Shown in pieces: positions 1 through 7,836 of a DNA stretch of 64,000 nt. Under the pieces are notes generated by a model. It had not been told where the DNA came from. It made no database searches and saw only the letters and a list, made by a program, of their open reading frames with translations. The first letter of the stretch is position 1. Every line of letters starts with the position of its first letter. This DNA comes from Paranoxybacillus vitaminiphilus (GTDB lineage Bacteria; Bacillota; Bacilli; Bacillales; Anoxybacillaceae), in the NCBI RefSeq assembly GCF_003259935.1, contig NZ_QLMH01000011.1, positions 46,146-110,145 on the forward strand, read 5' to 3'. The translations under genes were made by a program, and so were the position numbers.

Positions 1-363
1 ATTTGTTTTGTAGCATAGGTAAGTGTCAAAAGTTCAAGCAAACAAGAACAAATCAAAGAAAATGTGAAAGCGGTAGATGTTCAACTTTCGAGTGAAGTAA
101 GCGAGAACAAATGGAAGCGATTTTTGCATAAACATATAAAAAGACACCCTTCTTGTAGAATGAAAACGTTTTCTATTTAACTACAAGAAGAGGTGTCTTT
201 ATATATTTTATGCCATGTGACATGTGATCTGATGTAATTTTATAGGAAACAGCACTGTGCTATATAACGACTGATTAAAAAACGGAGTTTGTCGGTTGCC
301 GTAATCCTTCTCGTCAAATGACTGTTGCCGATCATTTTTGGATAATGAACATCCCCAGCTTAA
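1..363. other. Left edge without an intact gene
   Basis: No intact gene is visible. One frame stays open from base 19 to a stop at 178-180 and encodes a lysine/glutamate-rich stretch, but it has no credible start and could be the tail of a decayed gene. A strong hairpin lies at 140-200. The rest, up to the DsbA-like fragment, shows no recognisable coding signal. Confidence 0.4.
140..200. terminator. Long hairpin, terminator-like
   Basis: Bases 140-158 pair with 181-200 (AAAGACACC... against ...GGTGTCTTT), giving about 19 base pairs with one bulged base and a loop of about 22 nt. A-rich and T-rich flanks make it usable from either strand. It may end the transcript of a gene left of the window. 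Confidence 0.6.
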
Positions 364-627
364 TTAGCCGGTGAAATCGGATTAGATACAAAGGAATTCC
401 GTGAGGCGCTCGAAACCCGTAAATACAAAGAGGTGCATGAAAGAGCGCTTCATCATGCGTACCATGAAGCCAATATCACCGCGGTACCTACCTTTGTTAT
501 AGGAGAGACTGTTCTCACAGGCGTTCGTTCAAAAGAAACATTGGAACAAATCATTGTGGATGAATTAAAAAAGCAAACACCTGACACTTTTACGGAAGGC
601 ATGGCGTGTGGAATTGATGGGTGTTAA
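364..627 (+). pseudogene. C-terminal fragment of a DsbA/FrnE-family thiol oxidoreductase
   Basis: The open frame runs from a TAA at 361-363 to the stop at 627. It matches the C-terminal part of FrnE-like DsbA proteins: an EIGLD..EF.EALE helix, then HHAYHEANITAVPTFVIG, where the cis-proline motif (AVPTF) of the thioredoxin fold is intact. The N-terminal half with the CxxC active site is missing and an in-frame stop lies just upstream. A GTG at 433 could start a 64-residue peptide, but there is no ribosome site to support it. This is best read as a 5'-truncated remnant. The family reduces or isomerises disulfides. Confidence 0.7.
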
Positions 628-1290
628 TCGTTTTTTTGATGAGCAAGTTGCCTCGCTTGCTGGATTCATGTCGTTATCTCTTATTTGTAAGGTGATATGC
701 CGTTCGTGGCGGAACGGTATACGTCAACCAATCTTGAGAAAAAGACATAAATATATGCAAATTGCTTCGAGAAGTGCGTGCTCTCATATATTAAAAAGAA
801 TTAGAGAAGATGAAGTAAAAATTTTCATCTGCAAAGGTCGCTTACAAAAGCGCACTTTCTTTTTTATAGCATGTTTGTAAAGAAGAGTTGTTTTTATTTA
901 TGATGGAGGACGTAACTAAAATTTGGACACATATAAAAATACAACATAAACATTAGCTGTGCATCAAGCTTTTTGAAAGATGTATACATATCATAAAATA
1001 ACAGCGCAAAGGAGGTCCCGCCGTAACGATGCTCGGGTCTCATCTTTATGCTTTTTATCGCAAAATATAATTTTGCGCTTGTTTATTGGAGAATTCTGTT
1101 TTCAGCCTTAGTACATCATTCTAATCTGGATTCCTCTTTATTTCCCCGCCACGGAAAGAATAACTCGATTTGATCTCGGATATTTTTTGTATAAAAGTCA
1201 TGTAAAAAATAATTGTTTAAATTTTGAGGGATACAGCTAAAATTTAAAGTAACGTTTTATGAAGAAGCTCTTAATATTACAAACAGCTTC
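628..1290. other. Non-coding stretch before the ABC transporter operon
   Basis: About 660 bases without a convincing gene. A frame at 608-880 is open but has no ribosome site and its product resembles nothing I know. The region holds a terminator-like hairpin at 833-864 and a small perfect hairpin at 1059-1077 (CGCAAAAT, 3-nt loop, ATTTTGCG). Nothing else is recognisable. Confidence 0.4.
833..864 (+). terminator. Probable rho-independent terminator
   Basis: AAAGGTCGCTT, a short loop, then AAGCGCACTTT form an imperfect stem followed by CTTTTTT. It is oriented for transcripts from the left. Confidence 0.45.
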
Positions 1291-1337
1291 TTGACAAAAA
1301 ACAAGTTTCTTAAATACAATAAACCTATTAAATAGGT
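1291..1337 (+). promoter_or_regulatory. Sigma-A promoter with start-proximal palindrome
   Basis: TTGACA at 1291-1296 and TACAAT at 1315-1320 are separated by 18 bases. Immediately downstream, ACCTATT-A-AATAGGT (1323-1337) is a perfect 7-bp inverted repeat covering the likely transcription start, a typical place for a repressor. The transporter family suggests sulphur control (for example an Rrf2/CymR-type regulator), but that is a guess. Confidence 0.6.
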
Positions 1338-1367
1338 AGGAAATATAAGGATAAAAAATAGGGGGGA

Positions 1368-2447
1368 ATGAACAAAATGAAATTTTTTAGAAGTAGTAAA
1401 TGGAAAAAAAGATTAATAGTAGCAGTTGCGGCTTTTGGGTTGCTTTTCAGCACAGCTGCATGCGGAAACAATGAAAATGCTGCTCAGCATTCAAGCGAAT
1501 CACAACAGCAAAATGATAGCAATGAGCAGCTTCGTAAAGTACGTGTCGGTTATTTAAATGTAATGGACGATGCACAAGCGATGTTGGCGAACGAAGGCGG
1601 ATTTTATAAGAAGCATGGTTTAGATGTAACGATGCAAATGTTCAACAGCGGTACGGATCTTATTAAGGCAATTGTTGGCGGACAATTGGATGCCGGTGTG
1701 CTTGGATTTACGAATGCGTTAACTTGGTTAGATAAAGGAGCAGACATTAAAATTGTTGGTGGAGCTCAAATGGGCTATCACAGCATGTTAGTACGCAAAG
1801 ATAGCGGAATTCAATCATTGGCTGATTTGAAAGGGAAGTCTGTTGCTTCTCAACAACAAGGCAGCACGGCTGACATCGTGCTGAACGGAGTGGTCTGGAA
1901 AAAGGCTGGCATCACGAAGAACGATGTGCAAATGCAGTATGTTTCTCCATCTGTCGCAATCCAATCTCTTGCGGCTGGAAAAGTAGATGCAGCTTTTGTA
2001 TTCGAACCTTATGATTCGATAGCCCGTTTAACAACCCCTGTTGAACAAATTTATGAAATTGGTAAAGAATGGCCTTTTCCTTGTATGGTTGTCATTACAT
2101 CAGGGAAAATGATAAAAGAAAACAAAGAAGCTGTTTATGCTTTGCTTGATGCCCAAAAAGAAGCCATTGAAATGCTAGAAGAAAAACCGGCGGAAGCAGC
2201 TAAGTTAATTACGAAATACTTCATTAAGGAAGCCGAACTTGAAACTTCTGACGGCAAAAAAATCGCAGCAACGAAAGTGATCGAAGAATCGATTAAATCA
2301 CAAACTTTCAATTGGGAGATTACTCCTGAACAGGTGGAAAAAATGCAGGAAATCGCCAAAATGATGGTTGAACAGGGAATTTTAAAGAAAGAAATTGATG
2401 TAAAAAAAGCGCTTGATTTAAGCTGGCAGGAACAAATTAAAGAATAG
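1368..2447 (+). CDS. ABC transporter substrate-binding lipoprotein, sulfonate/taurine/NMT1 type
   Basis: 359 residues with a basic N-terminus, hydrophobic signal segment and lipobox TAAC with the lipidated cysteine at residue 32. It should be membrane-anchored on the outer face and deliver ligand to the permease. The mature part has the SsuA/TauA/ThiY (NMT1-like) two-lobe fold: KVRVGYLN near residue 57, GG.YKKHGLDV, the GQLDAGVLG hinge region, and AGKVDAAFVFEPY in lobe two. A strong GGGGG ribosome site precedes the ATG. It is first in a three-gene operon with permease and ATPase. Ligand is uncertain: alkanesulfonate, taurine, nitrate and pyrimidine precursors are all bound by this superfamily. 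Confidence 0.85.
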   Translation: MNKMKFFRSSKWKKRLIVAVAAFGLLFSTAACGNNENAAQHSSESQQQNDSNEQLRKVRVGYLNVMDDAQAMLANEGGFYKKHGLDVTMQMFNSGTDLIKAIVGGQLDAGVLGFTNALTWLDKGADIKIVGGAQMGYHSMLVRKDSGIQSLADLKGKSVASQQQGSTADIVLNGVVWKKAGITKNDVQMQYVSPSVAIQSLAAGKVDAAFVFEPYDSIARLTTPVEQIYEIGKEWPFPCMVVITSGKMIKENKEAVYALLDAQKEAIEMLEEKPAEAAKLITKYFIKEAELETSDGKKIAATKVIEESIKSQTFNWEITPEQVEKMQEIAKMMVEQGILKKEIDVKKALDLSWQEQIKE

Positions 2448-2452
2448 CAGGG

Positions 2453-3247
2453 ATGGGGATGGCGGTGCCGAAGATGAAATCGCAAACATGGAAAAAAGTT
2501 TGGCCTTATGCGGCGGCTGTTGGTACCTTGCTGCTAATATGGCAAGTCGCCGCTTTTTTCTTACCACCTTATTTGCTGCCCGGGGTTCCAACTGTGTTGG
2601 AACGATTAGCTGCCGGAATAACAGAACCTGAGTTTCTTACATCTTTAAAAGAGAGTTTGTTTCGTCTTATTATCGGTTATCCAAGTGCCTGCTTACTCGG
2701 TGGGCTATTAGGGCTGTTAGCAGGCCTGTCACGAGGATTTGCCGTTTATTTAAGAAGCTTGATTGCCATCTTGCAATCGATTCCACCGATTACTTGGATT
2801 CCGTTTTTAATTATTTTGTTTGGTTTCGGCAATGTTCCGATTATTACGGTCATTATTATCGCCAGCTTTTTCCCGATGGCTTTATCGGTCATGAATGCAA
2901 CCGAAGGGATTAACCGCACACACCTCGAAGTCGCGAAAGTGTTAGGCGCTACGAAAGGGCAGCTTTTACGAAAAGTATACCTGCCTGAAACGCTGCCTTC
3001 CTTTATCACGGGAGCTCAAGTAGCGTTTGGAAACGCGTGGCGCTCTCTTATTGCCAGTGAGATGGTTGGCGGAGCATCGAGCGGTCTCGGATTTTCAATC
3101 AAGTTTGCCGGAGAGGTTGCGCAAATGACAGATGTATTATTGTATATCGTCATTATTGGTATGATCGCCGCTTTCTTTGATCATGTCGTGCTTGAATGGT
3201 TAAAACGACGAGTGTTAAAGTGGCGCTATATTGAGGGGGCGAAGTGA
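2453..3247 (+). CDS. ABC transporter permease, SsuC/TauC type
   Basis: 264 residues with about six membrane segments and the binding-protein-dependent permease signature in the EAA loop (EVAKVLGATKGQLLRKVYLPETLPS, residues near 160-185). It forms the membrane channel for the lipoprotein encoded five bases upstream. Two ATGs, at 2453 and 2459, are possible starts; spacing to the GGGG tract slightly favours the second. Its stop overlaps the GTG start of the ATPase gene, which implies translational coupling. Substrate follows the binding protein and is not determined. Confidence 0.85.
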   Translation: MGMAVPKMKSQTWKKVWPYAAAVGTLLLIWQVAAFFLPPYLLPGVPTVLERLAAGITEPEFLTSLKESLFRLIIGYPSACLLGGLLGLLAGLSRGFAVYLRSLIAILQSIPPITWIPFLIILFGFGNVPIITVIIIASFFPMALSVMNATEGINRTHLEVAKVLGATKGQLLRKVYLPETLPSFITGAQVAFGNAWRSLIASEMVGGASSGLGFSIKFAGEVAQMTDVLLYIVIIGMIAAFFDHVVLEWLKRRVLKWRYIEGAK

Positions 3248-3987
3248 GCATGCAGACATTAGAGATACAAAGGGTTCATAAATCGTTCGGCTCTCTAAAA
3301 GTATTGGAAAATATTAATCTAACGATTGAAAAAGGAAAGTTTGCCGCCATCGTTGGCCCTTCAGGGTGCGGCAAAAGCACACTTTTACGGATGGTGGCTG
3401 GATTAGAAACGCCAGATGAAGGAACGGTTCAAGCAGATGGAAAAGTGATAAAACAGCCTTCTCCTGAACGGATGATGATTTTCCAGGAACATGCCCTGTA
3501 TCCATGGTTAACCGTAGGAGAAAATGTCGAAATGGGGTTAGAGTTGGCCGGTGTTTCAAAAGAAGAGCGACGAAAACGGGCGCAAGAGGTTTTAAAAACA
3601 GTGGGACTTGACGGTTTTTACAATTATTATCCGAGTCAGTTATCAGGTGGGATGCGCCAGCGCGTTTCAATTGCCAGAGCACTTGTTATGGATCCGGACG
3701 TATTGCTTCTTGATGAACCGTACGGAGCACTTGATGCTATGACTCGTCTGACGATGCAAAATGAGCTGCTGAAACTTTGGGAAGGATCTGGTAAAACGAT
3801 GTTATTAATTACTCATGATATTGATGAAGCTTTATATTTAGCCGATCAGATTTTTGTCATGAGCGCTCGTCCGGGAAAAGTAGTTCAAACAATCGATCTA
3901 GATCTTCCGAGACCCCGCAGTCGGCATAGCCAACGCTTTGGTGAACTAAGACAAGAAATTATGCAGCTTCTCGGACTTGAAGAATAA
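3244..3987 (+). CDS. ABC transporter ATPase, SsuB/TauB type
   Basis: 247 residues. Walker A GPSGCGKST near residue 39, Q-loop IFQEHALYPW, signature LSGGMRQR, Walker B VLLLDEPYGALD and the switch histidine in LITHDIDEA are all present, so the ATPase should be active. It powers the importer encoded upstream. The GTG start overlaps the permease stop by four bases; an ATG two codons later (3250) is an alternative. The C-terminus RPGKV..IDLDLPRPRSR is typical of the nitrate/sulfonate/taurine ATPase group. A terminator follows 30 bases downstream. Confidence 0.88.
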   Translation: MSMQTLEIQRVHKSFGSLKVLENINLTIEKGKFAAIVGPSGCGKSTLLRMVAGLETPDEGTVQADGKVIKQPSPERMMIFQEHALYPWLTVGENVEMGLELAGVSKEERRKRAQEVLKTVGLDGFYNYYPSQLSGGMRQRVSIARALVMDPDVLLLDEPYGALDAMTRLTMQNELLKLWEGSGKTMLLITHDIDEALYLADQIFVMSARPGKVVQTIDLDLPRPRSRHSQRFGELRQEIMQLLGLEE

Positions 3988-4018
3988 AAATGTGACAGTT
4001 TTAATTATAAAAACAGGG

Positions 4019-4052
4019 ACTTGTCACTGTTCGAGGTGACAGGTGCTTTTTT
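4019..4052 (+). terminator. Terminator of the ABC transporter operon
   Basis: ACTTGTCAC (4019-4027) pairs with GTGACAGGT (4036-4044) with one G-U pair, followed by GCTTTTTT. A second, weaker hairpin with a T-run on the plus strand lies at 4171-4229 between this operon and the convergent hemAT gene. Confidence 0.8.
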
Positions 4053-4227
4053 ATCAGAAACTTTATCTTTTTCAGCCGAGAAGGTTTTTGTAAGGATGTT
4101 AAGTGGGAGTAGTTCAATGTACACTACGTATCTTTAATGAATACTCATAAAATATAGTTTTAAAACTTATGCCTGCCACTCTCTCCGTTTCATCAAGGTT
4201 TTCTTTTGGAAAGTGACAGGCGTTTTT

Positions 4228-5532
4228 TTATAATTGGTAAGTCATTTTCTCCAATTGTTCGGCTGAAGTAGCGACATTAGAGACGGCTTCGTTAATTTCT
4301 GTTACAACGTGAACATATTGTCTCATTTCATGGCCAATGCGACGGTTTTGCTCGCGAATTTGTTTGAGAGATGCCGCAAATGTATCAAAAAATTGATTGA
4401 TTTTTTCCATGTCATCTGTGCCTTCTGCAACTAACGTTACCATCGATTGCAGTGATTCGGAAATGATGTCCATTTTTTTGTTGATTTCATTTAATATGTC
4501 CGTCACACCGGAGACGGATTGTTTTGTTTGTGATGCTAAATTGCGGACCTCATTGGCTACGACAGCAAATCCTTTTCCGTGTTCCCCCGCTCGTGCCGCT
4601 TCAATGGAAGCATTTAACGATAACATGTTCGTCTGATCGGCAATGGCAGTGACAAGGCTATTGATGTTTTCAATTTTATTAGCGGACTGCTGTAAACTTT
4701 GCATTTCTGTCTGGATTTTCGTCATCATCGCTTCAATACGGTTGATTGTTGACAGTTGATTTTGCAATTTCTGCTGTCCTTCAATAGATTGCTGTTTGCT
4801 CAAATCCGCAATCGCTGATGCTTCTTCAGCAAAATTTAAAATTTCTTTTGCCTGATTAGTCAGCTCAGAAACGGAGGAGCTCACTTCGCTTGATACGCTA
4901 GAAAGCTCTTGCACCATTGCTTTTAGCTGCTTTTTTAATTCATTTTTCAACTGCTCTATTTGAAGACGGGCTTCTTCGTTTGCCTTCTCATATTGTTCTA
5001 AGACAAGCTGCTGCTCGAAGCTTAATATTTTCGTAACCGATTTCACTGCTTCCAATAACATATACGGATCGCGAATGTGCGGTGAAATCACTTCCAAAAT
5101 GGATAAAAGCAGCTGTTGAAACGCGCACATATACCATTTTGGCAATAAGCCGATGCGTAAATGAGTAACAGCAATGCGCGTCCGTTTTGAAATAAATTCC
5201 TCATCGATTTTCCCGCTAAACATTTCGATGACATGAATTCTGAGTGTCTGTTTCAACCGGTCAATAGAGCTGTGCCGATTAATAATTTCAACAAGGGACT
5301 GCTCTGTTTGTAGCGTATCGTAAAAGCGTGTCACGATAAAATCGATTTTTTCCTCAATAAATGGCTTTAATTCTGTTAACAGCGCTAAATCTCGTTTTGT
5401 TAATTCAATCATTTCTAGCTGCTTATCCATTACTGCATCTTGAAGATGAACCGGAGAAGCCGGACTGCTCAGAACTTCAGCGATGTCAGCATTTGAATTT
5501 TCTCTTTTTTTTCTAAAAAATGTGAAATTCAT
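4228..5532 (-). CDS. hemAT: Globin-coupled haem aerotaxis receptor HemAT
   Basis: Soluble chemoreceptor of 434 residues. The N-terminal globin domain (about 30-175) keeps the oxygen-binding residues known from Bacillus subtilis HemAT: proximal histidine 124 (VTHLRIGL), distal tyrosine 71 (RFYD) and distal threonine 96 (KQTL). Their spacing equals that of Y70, T95 and H123 in the known protein. A coiled-coil linker (about 178-230) leads to a methyl-accepting signalling domain with the hairpin tip containing KGFAVVANEVRNLA. No membrane segment is present. I chose the ATG at 5532, nine bases after GAGGAG; an ATG at 5541 abuts the ribosome site. It should signal oxygen to CheA. It stands alone between convergent and divergent neighbours. 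Confidence 0.92.
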   Translation of the reverse strand: MNFTFFRKKRENSNADIAEVLSSPASPVHLQDAVMDKQLEMIELTKRDLALLTELKPFIEEKIDFIVTRFYDTLQTEQSLVEIINRHSSIDRLKQTLRIHVIEMFSGKIDEEFISKRTRIAVTHLRIGLLPKWYMCAFQQLLLSILEVISPHIRDPYMLLEAVKSVTKILSFEQQLVLEQYEKANEEARLQIEQLKNELKKQLKAMVQELSSVSSEVSSSVSELTNQAKEILNFAEEASAIADLSKQQSIEGQQKLQNQLSTINRIEAMMTKIQTEMQSLQQSANKIENINSLVTAIADQTNMLSLNASIEAARAGEHGKGFAVVANEVRNLASQTKQSVSGVTDILNEINKKMDIISESLQSMVTLVAEGTDDMEKINQFFDTFAASLKQIREQNRRIGHEMRQYVHVVTEINEAVSNVATSAEQLEKMTYQL

Positions 5533-5672
5533 TGTTGTCATCTCCTCTTTTATCTACGTTAACATTAAAATAATTATATAAGATAATCTTATCGAATTTT
5601 GTAAAAAATGCGATGAGAAAATCATCCTAATTGTTTGAACTCATGTCTGTTAGAAGTAAGAGGTGTTTTTAT

Positions 5673-6065
5673 ATGGAGAAAACCATTTTGTTTGATGGGA
5701 TATGCAACTTCTGTAACGCAAGCGTTCGGTTTATTATCAAACGAGACCCGCAATCTCGTTTTCGTTTTGCATCCTTACAAAGCGAAGTCGGGCAGAAGAT
5801 GCTAATAAAGTATAAAATTCCTGGGAATATCAACAGCTTTATATTCATTGATGGAGAAAGGTGCTACACGAAATCCAGTGCGGCGTTAAGAGTGTGCAAG
5901 CATTTAAAAGGATTTTGGAAGTTGTTTTATGTTTTCATTCTAGTTCCGCGTCCGCTTCGTGATCGTTGTTATCATTTTATTGCGGAAAATAGATATAAGT
6001 GGTTTGGGAAAAGGGAGAGCTGCATGATTCCAACTCCGGATATTCGAAGCAGATTTTTAGAGTAG
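5673..6065 (+). CDS. DCC-family (DUF393) thiol-disulfide oxidoreductase-like protein
   Basis: 130 residues. The N-terminal ILFDGICNFCNASVRFI carries the family D-C-C signature (D, then CxxC), and KRDP..RFRFASLQS follows as in YuxK-like proteins. Function is inferred only as a thioredoxin-like redox protein; partners are unknown. The ATG at 5673 has AAGAGGTG eight bases upstream, so the 14 codons before it are not used. It is divergent from hemAT. Confidence 0.82.
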   Translation: MEKTILFDGICNFCNASVRFIIKRDPQSRFRFASLQSEVGQKMLIKYKIPGNINSFIFIDGERCYTKSSAALRVCKHLKGFWKLFYVFILVPRPLRDRCYHFIAENRYKWFGKRESCMIPTPDIRSRFLE

Positions 6066-6127
6066 AATCCAATATCTCCTATCCTGAAAGCTGATCAACG
6101 GAGAATAAAAAACATAATAGGCATACG

Positions 6128-6305
6128 ATGATTTCAACGATGGACACTCCGTTATTAGGAGCTGTCGATACAGCAGTAGCGGGACAATTTCCCGAGCCGG
6201 TATAAATTGGCGGTGTTGCTGCAGGAACAATGATGACAATGTATTGGTTGTTTGTTTTTTGGGATGCTCGGCGTAGCTGTACAGGTCATAAACTATCTGA
6301 AATAA
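6128..6305 (+). pseudogene. Decayed small membrane-protein gene (first of two)
   Basis: A short frame starting STMDTPLLGAV... changes frame at least twice: after a TAA at about 6204 the reading continues with GGVAAGTMMTMYWLFVF, then in another frame with GMLGVAVQVINYLK and a stop at 6303-6305. A good ribosome site (AAAGGAG) for the next frame follows at once. The pattern fits a small membrane protein disabled by frameshifts. Identity is unknown; a holin-like role is inferred only from the amidase downstream. Confidence 0.45.
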
Positions 6306-6318
6306 AGGAGAGATTCAA

Positions 6319-6553
6319 ATGGACGATATTCTTTGATCCGAATTTACTCGTATGGGCGCACTTGCTGTATTAGACAAGCAACCAATTTATCAAATCGCTA
6401 CATTTCTGCCGTTGCGCTTGCTCTAGGCATTGCATACGCTACATTTGAAGCGACAACATTCGACTCATCTGTGCTGCTTAGCGGGGGAGTTAAGTAATCG
6501 GTTCAGTTGTGTCAATTCAATATGCTCTTGAAAAAGGAGGAGAGGATCAATAA
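6319..6553 (+). pseudogene. Decayed small membrane-protein gene (second of two, holin-like position)
   Basis: ATG at 6319 follows AAGGAGAG. The reading breaks early (MDDIL then stop). It can be followed through other frames: WAHLL/ALAVLDKQPIYQ, then NRYISAVALALGIAYATFEA and finally VIGSVVSIQYALEKGGEDQ with TAA at 6551-6553, overlapping the amidase ATG as TAATG. At least three indels are needed to rebuild one protein of roughly 75 residues with two hydrophobic segments. Placement directly before an amidase resembles holin-endolysin cassettes. Confidence 0.55.
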
Positions 6554-7275
6554 TGGTACGTATTGTTTTAGATGCCGGACATGGAGGAAAAGATCCAGGA
6601 GCTGTTGCAAATGGTTTGCAAGAGAAAGACATTACATTAGCTATCGTCAAACATATCGGGCGTATTCTTGGCGAATATGAGGGTATAGAAGTACACTATA
6701 CACGTGTAGATGACCGTTTTCTTGAATTAGAGGAACGTGCGGTGATTGCGAATAAATTGAAAGCTGATTTTTTCCTTTCTGTTCACATCAACGCCGGCGG
6801 CGGGACAGGATTTGAAAGCTATATTTTCAATGGCAATGTCAGCGCAACAACAATCACATATCAAAACGTGATTCATGCGGAGATCGTAAAGGCGGTTGGC
6901 AACATCACGGATCGTGGCAAAAAACGCGCGAACTATGCCGTGCTTCGCGAAACCAGGATGCCGGCTCTTCTAACAGAAAACTTGTTTATCGACAACGTCA
7001 ATGATGCTGCCAAATTGAAATCAGAGCAATTTCTTCTACAAATCGCGCATGGTCATGTTGAAGGAATGGTGAAAGCATTCGGTTTGAAGAAGGAAAAGGA
7101 GAAAACGAAGGTGACAAAACCAACGAAAACACAGTATGATCAAGAAGTAGATGCAGCGTTTGAATTTTTGAAGCAACACGGGGTTGTGACGCAAGACCGC
7201 CGGAATGAACCGGTGACACGCGCTCAAATGTTTTTGATGCTGCATCGATTTGCGAAAAATATATTGAAGGAGTAG
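6553..7275 (+). CDS. N-acetylmuramoyl-L-alanine amidase (Amidase_3 family), endolysin- or spore-type
   Basis: 240 residues. The catalytic domain (1-175) has all zinc ligands and the catalytic acid of the Amidase_3 fold: H10 (DAGHGG), E24 (LQEKD), H78 (SVHIN) and E142 (TENLF). It should cleave the amide bond between muramic acid and the stem peptide. There is no signal peptide, so export would need a holin or release by lysis. After a Lys/Thr-rich linker, residues 199-240 form a helical module (FLKQHGVVTQ..., RAQMFLMLHRFA) resembling the wall-binding tail of Bacillus phage endolysins. The two small membrane genes before it are broken. Confidence 0.85.
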   Translation: MVRIVLDAGHGGKDPGAVANGLQEKDITLAIVKHIGRILGEYEGIEVHYTRVDDRFLELEERAVIANKLKADFFLSVHINAGGGTGFESYIFNGNVSATTITYQNVIHAEIVKAVGNITDRGKKRANYAVLRETRMPALLTENLFIDNVNDAAKLKSEQFLLQIAHGHVEGMVKAFGLKKEKEKTKVTKPTKTQYDQEVDAAFEFLKQHGVVTQDRRNEPVTRAQMFLMLHRFAKNILKE

Positions 7276-7282
7276 CATTTAT

Positions 7283-7309
7283 CCCCTGCGGTTTGGCGTG
7301 GGGGTTTTT
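7283..7309 (+). terminator. Terminator after the amidase gene
   Basis: CCCCTGCG and CGTGGGGG form an eight-pair stem with two G-U pairs around a six-base loop, followed by TTTTT. Confidence 0.75.
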
Positions 7310-7365
7310 AATTTTTATACTAAATTTCCACATTACTTTTATGAATATTTCGGGAATTAAGAAAA

Positions 7366-7740
7366 ATGAACCTCGATGTTAAACAGATTTTCAAAGCTCC
7401 AACTTATGAGCCACTCGCTACAGTTGATGTCTTCTACACATATATTCCTTCTTGGCAGGTATATTCAGGGGCAAAACGAATGGATATTGCCGTTGGCGAT
7501 GTCATTGAAATTTGGCTGAAAAAAGGGGCGTACGGCTGGGAGCCTGCATTATCAGGAAATACAGTGAAACATATCAAGTACGTAGAGAATCGCAAAGAAC
7601 CGATTCCAGAACCAATTTGGCATTCTATGAAACGAAACATTCGTAACGTTTGGCTAAGACATTCCAGTGTCACTGTATGGATTGGAATTCTCGCTTTTCT
7701 TTTCACGTTCGTTCTGTTTGCTTGGAGAAAGCGCAAATAG
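7366..7740 (+). CDS. Hypothetical protein with C-terminal membrane anchor
   Basis: 124 residues, not recognised. Residues 1-80 look like a soluble, mostly beta domain (DVFYTYIPSWQVYSG, VGDVIEIWLKKGAYGW). Residues 99-118 are one strongly hydrophobic segment (VTVWIGILAFLFTFVLFAW) ending in RKRK, which by the positive-inside rule leaves the C-terminus in the cytoplasm and the main domain outside. The ribosome site is weak. It sits alone between the amidase terminator and the trpB promoter. Confidence 0.55.
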   Translation: MNLDVKQIFKAPTYEPLATVDVFYTYIPSWQVYSGAKRMDIAVGDVIEIWLKKGAYGWEPALSGNTVKHIKYVENRKEPIPEPIWHSMKRNIRNVWLRHSSVTVWIGILAFLFTFVLFAWRKRK

Positions 7741-7770
7741 AATTTGTTGTAAGAAAATACAGAAAATTTA

Positions 7771-7799
7771 TTGACTTTCATGGGCAAAGGGAATATTCT
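7771..7799 (+). promoter_or_regulatory. Predicted sigma-A promoter of trpB
   Basis: TTGACT (7771-7776) and TATTCT (7794-7799) are separated by 17 bases. No trp leader, TRAP-binding repeats or T-box is visible before the gene. Confidence 0.5.
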
Positions 7800-7836
7800 A
7801 ATTATAAAAGTTTGGAAAGCAGAGGAGAGATGAGCA

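Noticed and set aside
608..880. Open frame of 90 codons after the DsbA fragment
   Set aside because: No ribosome site, overlaps the end of the fragment in another frame, runs into a terminator-like hairpin and has no family resemblance.
961..1090. Riboswitch in the leader region left of the ABC transporter
   Set aside because: GC-rich pairing near 1012-1042 is weak, no known aptamer core is visible, and the strong promoter at 1291 lies downstream of it.
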